The notes under the pieces were generated by a model. That model had not been told where the DNA came from, searched no databases, and saw only the letters and a program-made list of their open reading frames with translations. Of a stretch of 64,000 nucleotides of DNA, positions 62,576 through 64,000 are shown in pieces (the first letter of the stretch is position 1; every line of letters starts with the position of its first letter). The stretch comes from a virus, in IMG/VR virus record IMGVR_UViG_3300042402_003021, positions 1 to 64,000 of that record. One strand, given 5' to 3'. A program made the translations under genes and the position numbers.

Positions 62576-63256
62576 TCACATACCAGTTATTGCTTTATAA
62601 TTGAAGAAGTCGCCACCACTAGCCACAGATAATGTTACGAAGTCTACCTTCATAACTAGTTCACCGGGAACTGCTCTGGTTGGATTAGCGGCATTATCTA
62701 TATGACGAGCTTTATTATCATTAACTGGACTCCACATATAACCACTACTAAATGTATTAAGAGCAGTGGGTTTAGCAGATGCTGTACCAGCAGCATTAAG
62801 GAATAGTCTACGCGACTGAAGCTTAGTACCATTGTTGAGATATCCACTTCTGGCAAATCTATTACTTCTAATAAAGCTAGTAGTAGTAGCACCAAAATCA
62901 TGCTCAAATTGAGCAATAGATCTAGTATTATCACCCCTACCAGTAATTAGAATATTAGTATTAGCAGCACCAGATAGTGTAGCACTACTCGCTGCAATTA
63001 CATATTTACCAGCTTCGCTATAGGCAAATGTGCCACTAGAGTATGGTTTACGATTGTGACTAAGACCATTATCTTTCACTCTTGGTAAAGTGCCATCTGT
63101 ATATTCTGTGGCATTATCCTTGAGTGCAAGAGCTTTGGTAATTCTTTCAGTGCTTGTTGTAGTATTGCCAAGGATAGTTCCACCCTGTCTGGTACTACTA
63201 TAAGCGCCACCTGTTGTATTTTTTAGATAATTAGCTTTAGATGTAGGAACTGGCAT
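62576..63256 (-). CDS. Ala/Ser/Thr-rich probable virion protein (226 aa)
   Basis: The protein is Ala/Ser/Thr/Asn/Gly-rich with no Cys and few hydrophobic cores, resembling a decoration, fibre or head-surface protein. Segments such as I-S-A-A-S-like S-A-T-L-S-G-A and F-S-S-G-Y-M-W-S-P-V-N-D-N suggest a beta-sandwich. GGAGCA precedes the ATG and the gene has an 86-base upstream gap and a stem-loop downstream, which would fit separate, high expression. Function is not established. Confidence 0.6.
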   Translation of the reverse strand: MPVPTSKANYLKNTTGGAYSSTRQGGTILGNTTTSTERITKALALKDNATEYTDGTLPRVKDNGLSHNRKPYSSGTFAYSEAGKYVIAASSATLSGAANTNILITGRGDNTRSIAQFEHDFGATTTSFIRSNRFARSGYLNNGTKLQSRRLFLNAAGTASAKPTALNTFSSGYMWSPVNDNKARHIDNAANPTRAVPGELVMKVDFVTLSVASGGDFFNYKAITGM

Positions 63257-63286
63257 AATTATGCTCCATGTAATTTGAATATAACA

Positions 63287-63304
63287 TAATCCTAATTATC
63301 CTAA
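63287..63304 (-). promoter_or_regulatory. Tandem 9-bp direct repeats before 62576-63256 gene
   Basis: Two nonamers TAATCCTAA and TTATCCTAA (on + strand) lie back-to-back in the 86-base gap between the sigma factor stop and the A/S/T-rich gene start. On the transcribed strand they read TTAGGATAA/TTAGGATTA. They could be a regulator or sigma-factor binding site. Further upstream (63327-63335) is TTGTGTATA, also present near 24349. Confidence 0.3.
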
Positions 63305-63342
63305 ATACAATCCATGTCCATAGCTATATACACAAAATGGTA

Positions 63343-63804
63343 TTAACTTTTAACTAGATTTTTACACATCCTAATAGCTTTTTTTAATCTTCTTCTTGCT
63401 GTTTCTCTACTATAGCCATTCTCGTCAGCAATTTCAGTCATGGTCATATTATGAAAAAATCTTTGCTCTAATAGAGTTTTCATACCGCTAGGCAGGCTCT
63501 CTAATATGTCAAATACTTCATTCTTAATAGAAAAACTTATTGGTTGTTCTATGCTGTCCGAAGCATATTCTATATTTTTCTTTTTTAGTTCATTTTTAAG
63601 AGCATATAAAAGCTGTTGATATAGATAAGATGTAAACTTTGCACCCTTTGTTGGGTCATACTTTTCTATGCATTTCCATAATGTTACCATAGCAATAGAA
63701 GATATGTCATTATGGTCTAATGCATACATGAACTTATTGGACACAGAATTTATTATATTACGTATGTTGCTGTCTTTCAAATAGTTTTCAATATTTTTAT
63801 CCAT
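63343..63804 (-). CDS. Sigma-70 family-like sigma factor (153 aa)
   Basis: Region 2-like Y-D-P-T-K-G-A-K-F-T-S-Y-L-Y-Q-Q-L-L (about residues 49-66) and region 4-like M-T-E-I-A-D-E-N-G-Y-S-R-E-T-A-R-R-R-L-K (about 125-144). The two-domain, 150-residue layout fits ECF/phage small sigma factors and their relatives. It may redirect host RNA polymerase to phage late promoters. AAGAGG precedes the ATG and the start overlaps the upstream gene's stop by eight bases. Confidence 0.8.
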   Translation of the reverse strand: MDKNIENYLKDSNIRNIINSVSNKFMYALDHNDISSIAMVTLWKCIEKYDPTKGAKFTSYLYQQLLYALKNELKKKNIEYASDSIEQPISFSIKNEVFDILESLPSGMKTLLEQRFFHNMTMTEIADENGYSRETARRRLKKAIRMCKNLVKS

Positions 63805-64000
63805 TAGTACCTCTTAAGATAATTCCACCCTTTTTATTTTTCATAACCGTTAACTTATTTAGTCCGTCTAAGTAAGTTTTATCCATTTTATCAGAAGCTA
63901 TGTATTCTACTTCACCGTCTGGAGACACTAGTATAGACCAGTAATCGACAGATTGCAACTGTTTCTTGACCAAATCTACGGTTTGTCGTAGATCATTATC
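63797..64000 (-). CDS. Partial protein, 5' end outside window
   Basis: The minus-strand frame is open from the window edge for 67 residues and ends with a TAA at 63797-63799, overlapping the sigma-factor start by eight bases. The visible part includes S-V-D-Y-W-S-I-L-V-S-P-D-G-E-V-E-Y and a Lys-rich C terminus ending G-I-I-L-R-G-T-N-G. No family recognised from this fragment. Confidence 0.6.
   Translation of the reverse strand, partial: DNDLRQTVDLVKKQLQSVDYWSILVSPDGEVEYIASDKMDKTYLDGLNKLTVMKNKKGGIILRGTNG

Noticed and set aside
25362-64000. tRNA genes or an origin of replication
   Set aside because: Genes are so tightly packed that gaps are under 90 bases; none of the gaps can be folded by eye into a cloverleaf, and no iteron cluster was seen.
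1-64000. Stop-codon reassignment
   Set aside because: TAA, TGA and TAG all end well-defined genes at overlaps with next starts (for example TAG ends the fcl-like gene, TGA the DnaE C-half).

Overview
This window is a piece of a large, AT-rich (roughly one-third G+C by eye) tailed bacteriophage genome (Caudoviricetes) or a very close relative. The evidence is a tape-measure protein, a block of very large tail or fibre proteins, a phage-style replication and recombination set (split DnaE polymerase, DnaQ-type exonuclease, SSB, DnaB-like helicase, DnaG-like primase, RecA/UvsX-like recombinase), nucleotide metabolism (adenosylcobalamin-dependent ribonucleotide reductase, dUTPase, dNMP kinase), PhoH, a small sigma factor, and very tight gene packing with many ATGA/TAATG overlaps. 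I saw no tRNA, rRNA, integrase, transposase, CRISPR array, terminase or major capsid gene, and no lysis gene that I can defend. The host cannot be named from the sequence. The standard genetic code fits: TAA, TGA and TAG are all used as stops.

Layout. Bases 1-25361 (+ strand) are a tail/adhesion module: the 3' part of the tape-measure gene, a 3187-residue giant protein with LFI-G-P-like beta repeats, two tandem paralogous virion proteins, a likely baseplate hub/distal tail protein, a 1017-residue protein with about ten ~70-residue repeats, and three smaller proteins. The + and - strand blocks converge on a bidirectional terminator at about 25386-25412. From 25419 to the right edge every gene is on the - strand.

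Reading the - strand in its direction of transcription (high to low coordinates): a gene cut by the window edge, a sigma factor, an A/S/T-rich probable virion protein, a membrane-anchored coiled-coil protein, class II RNR, dUTPase, a tail-tube-like protein, PhoH, a run of small phage proteins, RecA/UvsX, a Vsr-like nuclease, a possible UvsY-like mediator, a zinc protein, helicase, primase, dNMP kinase, a RecB/Cas4-like nuclease, a second small nuclease, a glycosyltransferase, DnaE N-half, a small ORF, DnaQ, DnaE C-half and SSB. Next comes a ~15.6-kb carbohydrate island (27271-42856): about fourteen glycosyltransferase-like genes, a sugar nucleotidyltransferase, a GDP-fucose-synthase-like reductase, a ColD-like PLP/PMP dehydratase with His in place of the Schiff-base Lys, and an alpha-1,3-fucosyltransferase (GT10) homologue. 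The block ends with an endonuclease, a probable single-strand-annealing protein and a zinc-ribbon protein.

The most interesting points are (i) a replicative DnaE polymerase encoded as two separate polypeptides with the exonuclease gene between the halves and no intein visible, with the PHP metal ligands lost; (ii) a phage glycan-building island that combines ColD-, Fcl- and GT10-like enzymes, suggesting GDP-linked fucose or a 3,6-dideoxy sugar such as colitose; and (iii) giant repetitive virion proteins with higher-order repeats. All assignments come from reading motifs by eye; no database search was run.
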